A DNA stretch of 60,894 nt, taken from the NCBI GenBank assembly GCA_022704145.1, contig JAKJGY010000003.1:1-60894 (forward strand), given 5' to 3'. Position numbers and translations under genes: made by a program. How positions within the stretch are numbered: position 1 is the stretch's first letter; each line of letters begins with the position of its first letter. This stretch comes from Verrucomicrobiota bacterium. Lineage in GTDB: Bacteria > Verrucomicrobiota > Kiritimatiellia > RFP12 > UBA1067. Below, one piece after another: positions 1-8,869 of the stretch. The notes beneath the pieces are model-generated. The model searched no databases. It was given only the letters and a program-made list of their open reading frames with translations, and was not told the origin of the DNA.

Positions 1-135
1 CTGCCTCCTCCGCTTGTAGAGACCGGAACCCGGTCATTTGACGTTATCTTGACATAACGGGGCTGCGGTTGGCGATTCTAAATAGCCAGCATCCGGGCCC
101 GCCGTGGGGGAGCGCGATCCGTTGGATGTGCGTGA

Positions 136-1269
<1,134 letters not shown>

Positions 1270-1297
1270 GCGTGGCCGGACCGGTTGTCCTGACACG

Positions 1298-1334
1298 AAA
1301 CGCCGCCCCGCCTCTGCGGGGTGGCGTTTTCGTT
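1298..1334 (+). terminator. Rho-independent terminator after gap
   Basis: The outer stem AAACGCC (1298-1304) pairs with GGCGTTT (1323-1329), and the inner stem CCCCGC (1306-1311) pairs with GCGGGG (1316-1321). A G-T wobble joins the two stems and the loop is four bases. A T-rich tail (TTTTCGTT) overlaps the distal arm. It starts 28 nt after the gap stop codon. Confidence 0.9.
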
Positions 1335-1358
1335 ATCGGCTGTGCCCGCTCTTTGCCT

Positions 1359-1387
1359 TTGCCTACACCCCGCGAACCGGCTACACT
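1359..1387 (+). promoter_or_regulatory. Probable promoter of gmk-coaC
   Basis: TTGCCT at 1359-1364 and TACACT at 1382-1387 are 17 nt apart. They lie just after the gap terminator and about 58 nt before the gmk start, so gmk and coaC probably have their own transcript. Confidence 0.5.
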
Positions 1388-1445
1388 AAGCACCCTCAAC
1401 TGACACGTCCCGACCGTCTGTAGCCGGGATCAGGAGACCGCCCGC

Positions 1446-2039
1446 ATGACGCCCCTCTTCATCGTGATTTCCGCGCCCTCCGGCGCCGGCAAGACCACCC
1501 TGTGCGACCTGCTGCTGCAGAACTATCCCGAGATCACCTATTCGGTCTCCTGCACCACCCGCGAGCCGCGCCTGAACGAGGAGGACGGCGTCGACTACCA
1601 TTTCCTGACTGTCGAGAGCTTCAAGCGCCTGCTCGACGAGGGCCGCTTCCTCGAGCACGCCCGGGTCCACGATAACTACTACGGTACCCTGCGCGACCCG
1701 ATCGAGGACGCCCTGAAGGAGGGGCAGTGCGTGCTGCTCGATATCGACGTGGCCGGCGCCGCTCAGATCCGCGAGCAGGTCGCCCGCCTCCCGGAGGACG
1801 CCCCGATGCGCCGCGGGTTCATCGACATCTTCATCCGCGCGCCCTCGCGCGACGACCTCGAGGCCCGCCTGAACAGCCGCGGCACCGACTCGCCCGAGGT
1901 GATCGAGAAACGCCTCCGCAACGCCGACGCCGAGCTGGCCCGCGCCGGCGAGTACCGCTACCAGGTGGTCAACGACGACCTCGACACCGCCTTCAAGCGC
2001 CTGTGCGACATCATCAACGTCCGCGCCGGCCTGGTCTGA
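1446..2039 (+). CDS. gmk: Guanylate kinase
   Basis: A 197-residue nucleotide kinase converting GMP and ATP to GDP and ADP. The P-loop GAGKTT is at residues 13-18 within ISAPSGAGKTT. The GMP-binding region follows (SVSCTTREPR, then DGVDYHFL), and the C-terminal lid/CORE elements (RLRNADAEL, YQVVNDD) are present. Length matches the bacterial family. It is followed after 28 nt by the coaC gene, an arrangement common in bacteria where gmk, rpoZ and coaBC cluster. No rpoZ lies between them here. Confidence 0.97.
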   Translation: MTPLFIVISAPSGAGKTTLCDLLLQNYPEITYSVSCTTREPRLNEEDGVDYHFLTVESFKRLLDEGRFLEHARVHDNYYGTLRDPIEDALKEGQCVLLDIDVAGAAQIREQVARLPEDAPMRRGFIDIFIRAPSRDDLEARLNSRGTDSPEVIEKRLRNADAELARAGEYRYQVVNDDLDTAFKRLCDIINVRAGLV

Positions 2040-2067
2040 AACCCCGCACCCGCACTAAGGAGGCACC

Positions 2068-2619
2068 ATGTCCACCGTCCTGCTCGGCGTCACCGGCTCC
2101 ATCGCCGCCTACAAGGCGTGCGAGCTGACCCGCCTCTTCGTCAAGGGCGGCCATGACGTCCATGTCCTCCTGACCGACGCCGCCACACGCTTCGTCGCGC
2201 CGCTGACCTTCCGCACCCTGTCGCGCAACCCGGTCGCGACCGGCCTGTTCGACGACCCCGACGAATGGGTGCCGGGCCATATCTCGCTGGCCGAGCGCGC
2301 CGACCTGCTGGTGATCGCCCCCTGCACCGCGAACGTGCTCGCCAAGCTCGCCTGCGGCCTGGCCGACGACCTCCTGACCGCCACGGCGCTCGCCACGCGC
2401 GCGCCCCTGCTGCTCGCCCCGGCCATGAACACCGGCATGTGGCAGAACCCCGCCACCCAGGCCAACCTTGCGACGCTCAGCGCCCGCGGGGCCACACTCG
2501 TCGACGCGGGCGACGGCGACCTCGCCTGCGGAACCACCGGCAAGGGCCGCATGGCGGAAGCCGCTGCGGTCTACGCCGCCAGCCTGCCGCTCCTCGCCCG
2601 TAAGGCACGTGAAGGGTGA
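2068..2619 (+). CDS. coaC: Phosphopantothenoylcysteine decarboxylase (stand-alone CoaC flavoprotein)
   Basis: A 183-residue HFCD-family flavoprotein that decarboxylates 4'-phosphopantothenoylcysteine in coenzyme A synthesis. Family landmarks are GVTGSIAAYKA (residues 7-17), the active-site histidine H71 in GHISLAERADLL, the PAMN motif with N121, and the substrate-clamp cysteine C154 in LACGTTGKGRM. AAGGAGG at 2057-2063 fixes the ATG. In many bacteria this domain is fused to the CoaB synthetase (about 400 residues total); here the frame stops right after the decarboxylase domain and no CoaB lies downstream, so CoaB must be elsewhere. It ends 10 nt from the convergent PIN gene. Confidence 0.93.
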   Translation: MSTVLLGVTGSIAAYKACELTRLFVKGGHDVHVLLTDAATRFVAPLTFRTLSRNPVATGLFDDPDEWVPGHISLAERADLLVIAPCTANVLAKLACGLADDLLTATALATRAPLLLAPAMNTGMWQNPATQANLATLSARGATLVDAGDGDLACGTTGKGRMAEAAAVYAASLPLLARKAREG

Positions 2620-2629
2620 GGCCCGATCA

Positions 2630-3034
2630 CTACTCAAGATGCGCGGTCACGAAGCCGGCTGGAGAGTGAATCGCGACCGAACGCCACGCGCCAAGCGCCA
2701 GAAGGTGGCTGTCACCGCTGACTGTCGCGCGCGCCCGCGAAGCGAGAGCGGCCTCTAGCACACGGTCGTCGTCGGGGTCATCGGCGATCACGGACAGCGT
2801 CGCGCCGGGAGCCACACAGGTGAAGCTCTCCCGGATCAGTTCCATCACGGCATCGACCTGCTCCGACGTGAGCCGGAACTTGCGCCGCTGAAGAACCTCA
2901 CGCAGTTCGTGCAGGAGCGCCGGGCTGGTATAGGCCTCAACACGTCCCTGCGCGATGGCCGTGAGGATCGTACGAGAGTGCCCCCCGAACAACATTCCCG
3001 AAACGATCACGTTGGTGTCGCAGACGGTTCTCAT
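2630..3034 (-). CDS. PIN-domain toxin (putative VapC-like ribonuclease)
   Basis: A 134-residue PIN-domain protein of the 'putative toxin-antitoxin toxin component' type. The acidic metal-binding residues are recognisable: D6 in VCDTNVIVSG, a central glutamate in LLHELREVL, and aspartates in DDPDDDRVLEAA and VSGDSHLL. Such proteins are magnesium-dependent endoribonucleases. Its start overlaps the last codon of the upstream ribbon-helix-helix gene by 4 nt, so the two are translationally coupled in the usual antitoxin-first order. The target RNA cannot be told from sequence. Confidence 0.85.
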   Translation of the reverse strand: MRTVCDTNVIVSGMLFGGHSRTILTAIAQGRVEAYTSPALLHELREVLQRRKFRLTSEQVDAVMELIRESFTCVAPGATLSVIADDPDDDRVLEAALASRARATVSGDSHLLALGAWRSVAIHSPAGFVTAHLE

Positions 3035-3288
3035 CGGGGCGTCTTCTTGCCTTTGGCGCGACGGACGGCCCGAAGCTCCTGCGCCACATCATCCGGCAAC
3101 AGCCGCGACTCGCGCACAACCGAGTCACCCAGAGAGAACAGAGACTCCCACCGTTTTTGACGCTGGATATAGAGCCGGGCGGCCTCGCGCAAAAGGTCTG
3201 AACGCGACCGCGACTCGCGCTGCGCCAACGCATCCACCTCACCGATCAAGGCTTCCTGAAACGAAAGATTGAATGTGACCGTGCTCAT
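3031..3288 (-). CDS. Ribbon-helix-helix antitoxin
   Basis: An 85-residue protein whose N-terminus (MSTVTFNLSFQEALIGEVDALAQRES, here split for length: strand STVTFNL, then helices around EALIGEVDAL and SRSDLLREAARLYI) fits a MetJ/Arc ribbon-helix-helix DNA-binding domain. The basic C-terminus (RRAKGKKTPR) would wrap the PIN toxin. I chose the ATG at 3288, which follows a GGTGG-like ribosome site; the frame could also open at 3324, but that would run through the palindromic operator. It precedes and overlaps the toxin gene. Confidence 0.8.
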   Translation of the reverse strand: MSTVTFNLSFQEALIGEVDALAQRESRSRSDLLREAARLYIQRQKRWESLFSLGDSVVRESRLLPDDVAQELRAVRRAKGKKTPR

Positions 3289-3296
3289 GTAACCAC

Positions 3297-3313
3297 CATA
3301 CAAAGTTTGTATG
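3297..3313 (-). promoter_or_regulatory. Palindromic operator of the PIN/RHH module
   Basis: A perfect inverted repeat with 8-nt arms around one central base (CATACAAA-G-TTTGTATG) lies 9 nt upstream of the antitoxin ATG. Ribbon-helix-helix antitoxins usually bind such palindromes to repress their own operon, so this is the likely autoregulatory site. Confidence 0.65.
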
Positions 3314-3388
3314 ACCGTCGTCAACGGATAAACGCCAACGTGTTCGGAAGGGTGGGAGAAGAGTCAGGCCCCTCGGGTTCATCCCTCT

Positions 3389-3443
3389 CATTCCCTCGTC
3401 CCTGCATTCCCGCATTCCAGCTTGGGTGGCGCGCTACGCCCGC
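3389..3443 (+). repeat. CATTCCA-type palindromic element, copy 1 (partial)
   Basis: Three CATTCC units are followed by TTCCAGCTTGGGTGGCG and a GGCG/CGCC hairpin. It ends 1 nt from the stop codon of the minus-strand amidase gene. It matches the right half of the fuller copies at 19607-19716 and 36931-37050, but its other arm is not evident. Confidence 0.6.
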
Positions 3444-3444
3444 A

Positions 3445-4686
3445 TCAGTTCTTGTAGAACAGCAGCGTGCCCGCGGGGATCTTGGCGTCGTCCACCTTGT
3501 TGCCGGGGACGAGCACATTGGAGATCAGGAAGAACGTGTCCGCCGCGCGCCAGCGGCCGCCGCAGAACGACGACGCCGGCTTGCCCGCCGTGACCGGCCC
3601 GCCCATCGAATAGCCGAGCAGGATCCGCGTGCCGTACGGGAGCTTGAGCACGTCCTCGGCCTTGATCTGGCTGCCGCGCACGACCCGCCCGTCCGGATAC
3701 ACGTAGATCGTCGAGACCAGCAGCGACTCCTTGCCGGTGATATCCTGCGCGCGCCCGTTGACGCCCACCGTCTGATACGTCTCCGTCCGGTTGTCGGCCG
3801 CCGCGTTCACCGTCACCCGTGTCCCCGGCGGCAGCAGCTTGAAGTTCAGGATCTGGTCGCCCCGCTTGCGCGTGCCGTCCGGGAAGAGGTAGAGCGTGGT
3901 CGGGTCGTCATAGGCGTCACGCGCGATATCCCAGGCCCCGCGCCCGACGGCGATCACGTTGGCGTCGGCCGCCGGCGCCGCCGGCGCCGTGCGCGCCGGA
4001 GCTGCGGCGCGCGCCGGTGCCGCCGGCGCACTGCCGTAGAGCGTCCGGGCCAGCTCCGCATCGGCCGCCACCAGCCGCCCCGCGCGCACGTCCGGATCAA
4101 AGGGCGGCTTGGCCTTGAGGTTGAGCCGCGTTCGCAGCGCCGTCGTCCCGAACTGCATGCCGCAGCGCTTGCGCCCGCGGTGGCTGCGCGCCTGCCACTT
4201 GTTCGGCGCGCCATACGCCACATGCGAATGCGCCAGGACGTTCTGGTCCGGGATCTTGTACACGGCCTTCATCTCGCCGATCAGCTCGGACAGCGTCTGG
4301 ATCTGGGCGGCCGAGAGCGGCTTGTTGTGATATCCGCACACCTCGATGCCGATCGAGAAGTCGTCGACGTTCGCCTTGCCGTTCCACATGCTGCGGCCCG
4401 AGTGGAAGGCGACCCGCCGGTGGTCGATGATCCGGTAGGCCCGGCCCGCCTCGTCGATACAGAAGTGGCATTCGCCCAGGTCGCTCACCTTGCGCAGCGC
4501 GCTGCGTGACGGCGCCTCGGTCGTGTGCAGGATGATCAGCGTGGTGGATCTGCGGGCCTCGCGCTCCTTGTTGCGCGGGCTGCGGAAGCTGTTATTGAGG
4601 GTGAGCACGGCATGCGCAGGCAGGGCCGCCAGCCACACGCCTGCGGCCGCCAGCACACCCGCGCACACCCGCCTCCAGTCACGCAT
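3445..4686 (-). CDS. Exported N-acetylmuramoyl-L-alanine amidase (Amidase_2)
   Basis: A 413-residue peptidoglycan hydrolase that would cut the bond between muramic acid and the stem peptide. A signal peptide spans residues 1-26 (ending ALPAHA). The Amidase_2 domain covers roughly 47-190, with zinc-ligand candidates H54 (ILHTTE) and H153 or H155 (LAHSHVAYG). The position where AmpD-like enzymes have an aspartate reads KRCG, making C175 the third ligand, as in T7 lysozyme. An Ala/Pro-rich linker (about 215-240) leads to a C-terminal domain of unknown type that repeats 'YLFPDGT' and 'YVYPDGR' blocks. It is the last gene of the prfB run, 36 nt after gpmI. Confidence 0.85.
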   Translation of the reverse strand: MRDWRRVCAGVLAAAGVWLAALPAHAVLTLNNSFRSPRNKEREARRSTTLIILHTTEAPSRSALRKVSDLGECHFCIDEAGRAYRIIDHRRVAFHSGRSMWNGKANVDDFSIGIEVCGYHNKPLSAAQIQTLSELIGEMKAVYKIPDQNVLAHSHVAYGAPNKWQARSHRGRKRCGMQFGTTALRTRLNLKAKPPFDPDVRAGRLVAADAELARTLYGSAPAAPARAAAPARTAPAAPAADANVIAVGRGAWDIARDAYDDPTTLYLFPDGTRKRGDQILNFKLLPPGTRVTVNAAADNRTETYQTVGVNGRAQDITGKESLLVSTIYVYPDGRVVRGSQIKAEDVLKLPYGTRILLGYSMGGPVTAGKPASSFCGGRWRAADTFFLISNVLVPGNKVDDAKIPAGTLLFYKN

Positions 4687-4722
4687 CCGCCCCCCCCCTC
4701 GGCGCTCGCCCGCCCGTTCCGC

Positions 4723-6291
4723 CTACTCCCAGTCGGGCCGCCCGGCAATCAGGCTGCGCGCCGTCATGTCGGCCGGCACCGGCAGCCCCAACAGCGCCAG
4801 CACCGTCGGTGCCACGTCGCACAGCTTGCCCGCTGGCGCCAGCGGCACGCCCGCCGCGTCGCGCGCCACATAGAGGCACTCGACCTCGTTGAGCGTGTGG
4901 CTCGTCTTCACCATTCCCGTGGTGTAGTCCAGCATCTGCTCCGAGTTGCCGTGGTCCGCCGTGATCAGCACGTGCGCGTCCAGCTCCAGCAGACGCGGCA
5001 GCAGTCTGCCGATACACTCGTCCACCACCTCCACCGCCCGGCGCGCCGCGTCGAAGTCGCCCGTATGGCCCACCATGTCGCCGTTGGCGTAGTTCACCGC
5101 CACGAAGGCGTACGGGTTGTCCTGCAGGCGCTTCAGCAGCTCCTCGGTCACGTGGTACGCCTCCATCTCAGGATGGCTCGCGAAGGTCGCGGGGTCGAAA
5201 CGCCCGGGCACCTCCACCTGCTCCTCGCCGACGTAAGGCTGCGTCGACTTGCCGTTGAAGAAGCTGGTCACGTGACGGAACTTCTGTGTCTCGGCCAGGC
5301 GGAGCTGGCGCAGCCCCGCCCGCGAGATCACCTCGCCCAGCAGGTTCGGCATGCCGCCTTCGCCGCCCATGGCCCCGAGCAGGTACTCGCTGAACTCGTC
5401 CCAGTAACGCGTGAAGCCCAGATACACGATCTGCGGACGGGCCGCCCGCGTGCCCTTGTAGTCTGCGCACACGAACGCCTGCGTGAGCTGGATCGCCCGG
5501 TCCTGGCGGTAGTTGAAGTGCATCACCGAGTCGCCGTCCCGGATGCCCGCATAGCCGCCGATCACATGCGGCGGGATATACTCGTCCACCATCGGCGTCT
5601 GGTCCGGCGTGAGGTCCTTCTCGTACGAGGCCTTCACCGCGTCAACCGCGTTTGCGGCGGGGCGGCCCTTCGCCTCCACGAGGCACGCGTAGGCCTCATC
5701 CGTCAGCCCGTAGTTCTTCGAGCGGTCCATCGCGTAGTAGCGCCCCTGCACCGTGCCGACCGTGCAGTTACCGACCGCGCCCATCTCCTTCTCCAGTCGC
5801 GCCAGGTACTCCAGCGTGCTGCGCGGCGGCGTGTCGCGGCCGTCGAGGAACGGGTGGATCACGATCCGGCCGGCCGGATGCTCCTCGCGTGCCCGGCGCA
5901 TCAGCTTGAACAGGTGCTCCTGGTGCGCGTGCACGCCCTCGTCCTGCAGCAGCCCCAGGAAGTGCAGCGCGCCGCCGTTCCGCTTCCAGTTCGCGACCAG
6001 CGCCGCCCACTTGGGCGAGGTGAACAGCTCGCCCGTGCTCAGCCCGTCGTCGATGCGCTTCAGCTCCTGCACCACCACGCGCCCCGCGCCCATGTTCAGG
6101 TGCCCGACCTCGCTCGACCCCTGGTAGCCTTCCGGCAGCCCCACCGCCTCGCCGCTGCACGCCAGGCGCGTCCACGGGTAGCGCGCCTTCAGGCGGTCGA
6201 TCACCGGCGTCTTCGCCGCGAACACCGCGTTGCCCTCTTCACGGGGGTTGATGCCCCAACCGTCACGGATAATCAGTACGACCGGTCTCAT
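4723..6291 (-). CDS. gpmI: 2,3-bisphosphoglycerate-independent phosphoglycerate mutase
   Basis: A 522-residue glycolytic enzyme interconverting 3- and 2-phosphoglycerate. It has the alkaline-phosphatase-superfamily start RDGWGIN with metal ligand D10, and the phosphorylated serine S60 in GSSEVGHLNMGAGR. The inserted phosphotransferase domain includes DGRDTPP, and the C-terminal metal-binding motifs VNYANGDMVGHTG and ITADHGN are intact. Length is normal for iPGM. AAGGAG directly precedes the ATG. It starts 10 nt after the pyrophosphorylase gene. Together with gap it gives two consecutive-pathway glycolytic enzymes in the window. Confidence 0.97.
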   Translation of the reverse strand: MRPVVLIIRDGWGINPREEGNAVFAAKTPVIDRLKARYPWTRLACSGEAVGLPEGYQGSSEVGHLNMGAGRVVVQELKRIDDGLSTGELFTSPKWAALVANWKRNGGALHFLGLLQDEGVHAHQEHLFKLMRRAREEHPAGRIVIHPFLDGRDTPPRSTLEYLARLEKEMGAVGNCTVGTVQGRYYAMDRSKNYGLTDEAYACLVEAKGRPAANAVDAVKASYEKDLTPDQTPMVDEYIPPHVIGGYAGIRDGDSVMHFNYRQDRAIQLTQAFVCADYKGTRAARPQIVYLGFTRYWDEFSEYLLGAMGGEGGMPNLLGEVISRAGLRQLRLAETQKFRHVTSFFNGKSTQPYVGEEQVEVPGRFDPATFASHPEMEAYHVTEELLKRLQDNPYAFVAVNYANGDMVGHTGDFDAARRAVEVVDECIGRLLPRLLELDAHVLITADHGNSEQMLDYTTGMVKTSHTLNEVECLYVARDAAGVPLAPAGKLCDVAPTVLALLGLPVPADMTARSLIAGRPDWE

Positions 6292-6301
6292 GGTATTCTC
6301 C

Positions 6302-7621
6302 TTACTCCGCCCCCAACAGGAGGCCGTTGGCCTTCAATTCCTTTGCGCCGTTCGCGTATGCCGGGTCGATCTCCAGCGGCACCGTCTCAGGAACCGCGAT
6401 CCCGGCCGCCGCCAGCCAGCGGCGCCACTTCGCCTCCAGCGCCATGCGGCACGTCGCGGGCGAATCCTCCCCGACCGCGTTCTTCACCGGCGCGAACTCC
6501 TCGGCCCGGTCAAAGGCGAGGTTCACCACCGTCTTCGCGTCGGGCAGCACATCGAAAATGAACTTCTCGAACTTGTAGCCGTTGGGCGCGTCGGGCTTGA
6601 CCCGCCGGCCGTCCTGCGCCACGTAGGCGATCTTCTTATGCGCGAGGTGCAGCGGCATGGCCTTGCGCGCCTCGCGCTTCAGGAAGGCGAGCGAGAAGAC
6701 GTGGATCGCCGGGCTGCCGTACTTGAAGCGCGCCGCCTGCTTCGGCGTCAGCTCGGAATACTCGATCATGCCGTAACGCCCGTTGTCCAGAATCGAGACC
6801 GCCCCCATCTTCTCGGTGGGCGAGCACTTGCGGCAGAGCTTGAGCGAGAGGTCGGCGCCGCACAGGACGTGCAGCCCCACGAAGGCCGGGTCGGCGATAT
6901 CCACCAGCGGGTTGTCCACCTGAAAGAAGAAGACGCTCCGGATACCGCGCGCGGCCATGTCGTCCAGGCAGCCGTTCTTCGCCAGCGCGGTCAGGGTGCC
7001 GCCGTGTCCGTCCGGGCTCACGAAGATCCGCCCCGGCTCCTCCAGCAGCAGAAGGCCCTCGGCGTCCAGCGCGGGCCACACGCCCTGCTTGAAGAAGATG
7101 ACGTCGGCGGGGTTCAGCCCGAAATACCCGTGCGCCTCGAAGCACGCGCGCGTCGCGGCGTCGTTGGCCTCGCTCGTCATGATATAGAACGGCACGGGAC
7201 GGCCGTAGAGGCGCGTGAGCCGCACGATCTTGCGCGCGTGGAAGTAGAACAGCGGCCGGCCCGACACCGGGCCGATCCCATAGGCGCCCTTCGGCCCCTC
7301 AAACCCCAGGCGCGAGCCCTGCCCGCCCGCCACCAGCAGCACCGCCACACGCCCCTTGCGCAACTGCTCCTCGCCCGCCGCGAACGCCTCGTCACGCACC
7401 CGCCTGGACGCGCTCACCACCGGCGCGGGGCGCGGCGTGACATGGGCGGCCGACGCCCCGCTCGCGAGGAGCCGCCGCATGCGCGCGACCTCGGCGAAAT
7501 CGATCGCCTCCACCTGCGCCAGCAGCGCGCGGCGCGCCGCCGCGTCCAACTGCTGCCAGAACCGCAGCACATGGCCCTGGCCGTTGGCCTCCAAAACCTC
7601 TCTGGCCTGCTCGAACGTCAT
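6302..7621 (-). CDS. UAP1/UDPGP-family nucleotidyltransferase (UDP-sugar pyrophosphorylase)
   Basis: A 439-residue enzyme of the UDPGP family, which makes UDP-sugars from UTP and a sugar-1-phosphate. The signature LLVAGGQGSRLGFEGPKG is at residues 95-112, and downstream blocks (PFYIMTSEAND, FFKQGVWPALD, SPDGHGG, QVDNPLVDIADP, FKYGSPAIHVFS, YKFEKFIFD) match the eukaryotic-type UDP-N-acetylglucosamine pyrophosphorylase (UAP1) layout rather than bacterial GlmU or GalU. GlcNAc-1-P is therefore the likeliest substrate, but glucose- or galactose-1-P cannot be excluded. I chose the ATG at 7621; the open frame runs 180 nt further into prfB without family similarity. It lies 11 nt after prfB. Confidence 0.88.
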   Translation of the reverse strand: MTFEQAREVLEANGQGHVLRFWQQLDAAARRALLAQVEAIDFAEVARMRRLLASGASAAHVTPRPAPVVSASRRVRDEAFAAGEEQLRKGRVAVLLVAGGQGSRLGFEGPKGAYGIGPVSGRPLFYFHARKIVRLTRLYGRPVPFYIMTSEANDAATRACFEAHGYFGLNPADVIFFKQGVWPALDAEGLLLLEEPGRIFVSPDGHGGTLTALAKNGCLDDMAARGIRSVFFFQVDNPLVDIADPAFVGLHVLCGADLSLKLCRKCSPTEKMGAVSILDNGRYGMIEYSELTPKQAARFKYGSPAIHVFSLAFLKREARKAMPLHLAHKKIAYVAQDGRRVKPDAPNGYKFEKFIFDVLPDAKTVVNLAFDRAEEFAPVKNAVGEDSPATCRMALEAKWRRWLAAAGIAVPETVPLEIDPAYANGAKELKANGLLLGAE

Positions 7622-7632
7622 GCGCGCCCCCT

Positions 7633-8763
7633 TTATTCGCCGCCCTGCGCCTTGGCGGCGTTCTGCTTCAGATACGCCTCGATGAACGGCTGGATGTGGC
7701 CGTCCATCACCGCCTGCACGTTCGAGGTCTGCTCGTCCGTGCGGTGGTCTTTCACCATCGTGTACGGCTGGAACACATACGAGCGGATCTGGCTGCCCCA
7801 CGCGATCTCGCCCTTCTCGCCGTAAAAGCGCTCCATCTCCTTGCGCTTCTTGTCCTCGTAATACTCGTAGAGCTTGGCCTTCAGGATGCTCATGGCCTTG
7901 GAGCGGTTCTTGTGCTGCGAACGCTCGGACTGCACCGCCACCACGATGCCCGTCGGCAGGTGCGTCAGGCGGATCGCCGAGTCGGTCTTGTTCACGTGCT
8001 GGCCGCCCGCGCCGCCGGACCGGTAGGTGTCGACGCGCAGGTCCTCGTCCTTAACCTCGACCTCGACCTCGTCCGTCAGCTCCGCCACCACGTCCAGCGA
8101 GCTGAACGAGGTGTGCCGCCGCTTGTTCGCGTCGAACGGGCTGATCCGCACCAGCCGGTGCACGCCGCGCTCGGCCTTGAGGTAGCCGTACGCGTAAGGC
8201 CCGCTCACCAGGAGCGTGATCGACTTCAGCCCGGCCTCCTCGCCGGGCTGCGAGTCGAGCACCTCGATCTCGAACCCGTTGTCCTCACAGTACATGCGGT
8301 ACATCCGGAAGAGCATGTCCGCCCAGTCGCACGATTCGGTCCCGCCCGCGCCGGAGTGCAGCGTCAGATAGGCGTTGCAGGCGTCCAGCTTGCCCCCCAG
8401 CAGCGACTGCAGCCGCAGCTTGGAGCAGAGCACCTCGGCCTTGTCGCACATGTGCGCGACCTCCGACACCGCCTGCTGCCGCGCCTCGCCCTCATCCTCC
8501 GCCTCCGCCAGCTCCGCCATCAGGGCGCCGTCCTCCAGCAGCCGCACCAGCTCGTCGAACGGCCGGACGAACGCCCGCTGCCCGTTGGTCTTGGCGATCA
8601 CCTCGCGGGCCGCGTTAGGGTCGTTCCAGAACTCCGGACGGGTCGCCGCGTCCTCAAGCTGCGCCAGCACGCTGCGCCGGTTCTCGATGTCGAGATACCC
8701 GCGCATCTCCTCAAGACCTTCGCGCAGCTTCGCCAGCCGCCCCACGACCTCTTCGTATTCCAT
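7633..8763 (-). CDS. prfB: Peptide chain release factor 2
   Basis: A 376-residue class I release factor that reads UGA and UAA stop codons. The SPF anticodon-like tripeptide is at 208-210 and the catalytic GGQ at 253-255 in SGGAGGQHVNKTDSAIRL. The ATG at 8763 follows an AAAAGG site; GTG at 8778 is an alternative but lies against that site. The frame is continuous and no CTTTGA-type frameshift site is seen near the start, so the autoregulatory +1 frameshift known from many prfB genes appears absent. It heads a four-gene run with the UAP1-like enzyme, gpmI and the amidase. Confidence 0.97.
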   Translation of the reverse strand: MEYEEVVGRLAKLREGLEEMRGYLDIENRRSVLAQLEDAATRPEFWNDPNAAREVIAKTNGQRAFVRPFDELVRLLEDGALMAELAEAEDEGEARQQAVSEVAHMCDKAEVLCSKLRLQSLLGGKLDACNAYLTLHSGAGGTESCDWADMLFRMYRMYCEDNGFEIEVLDSQPGEEAGLKSITLLVSGPYAYGYLKAERGVHRLVRISPFDANKRRHTSFSSLDVVAELTDEVEVEVKDEDLRVDTYRSGGAGGQHVNKTDSAIRLTHLPTGIVVAVQSERSQHKNRSKAMSILKAKLYEYYEDKKRKEMERFYGEKGEIAWGSQIRSYVFQPYTMVKDHRTDEQTSNVQAVMDGHIQPFIEAYLKQNAAKAQGGE

Positions 8764-8802
8764 CACGGACACACACACCTTTTCGTTGGGGAAAGAGCCG
8801 GT

Positions 8803-8831
8803 ATTATGTCAATTCACACCCCGCACCGCAA
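8803..8831 (-). promoter_or_regulatory. Probable promoter of the prfB operon
   Basis: Read on the minus strand, TTGCGG (8826-8831) and CATAAT (8803-8808) are 17 nt apart. The start site would be near 8796, leaving a leader of about 33 nt that contains the AAAAGG ribosome site. Confidence 0.6.
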
Positions 8832-8869
8832 GCCTGCATCCCGCGCGCCCGCAACGGCCGCGGGCGGTG

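Noticed and set aside
8764..8860. Possible programmed +1 frameshift leader of prfB
   Set aside because: No CTTTGA slip site with an upstream Shine-Dalgarno is present, and the main frame carries the complete protein from an ATG with its own ribosome site.
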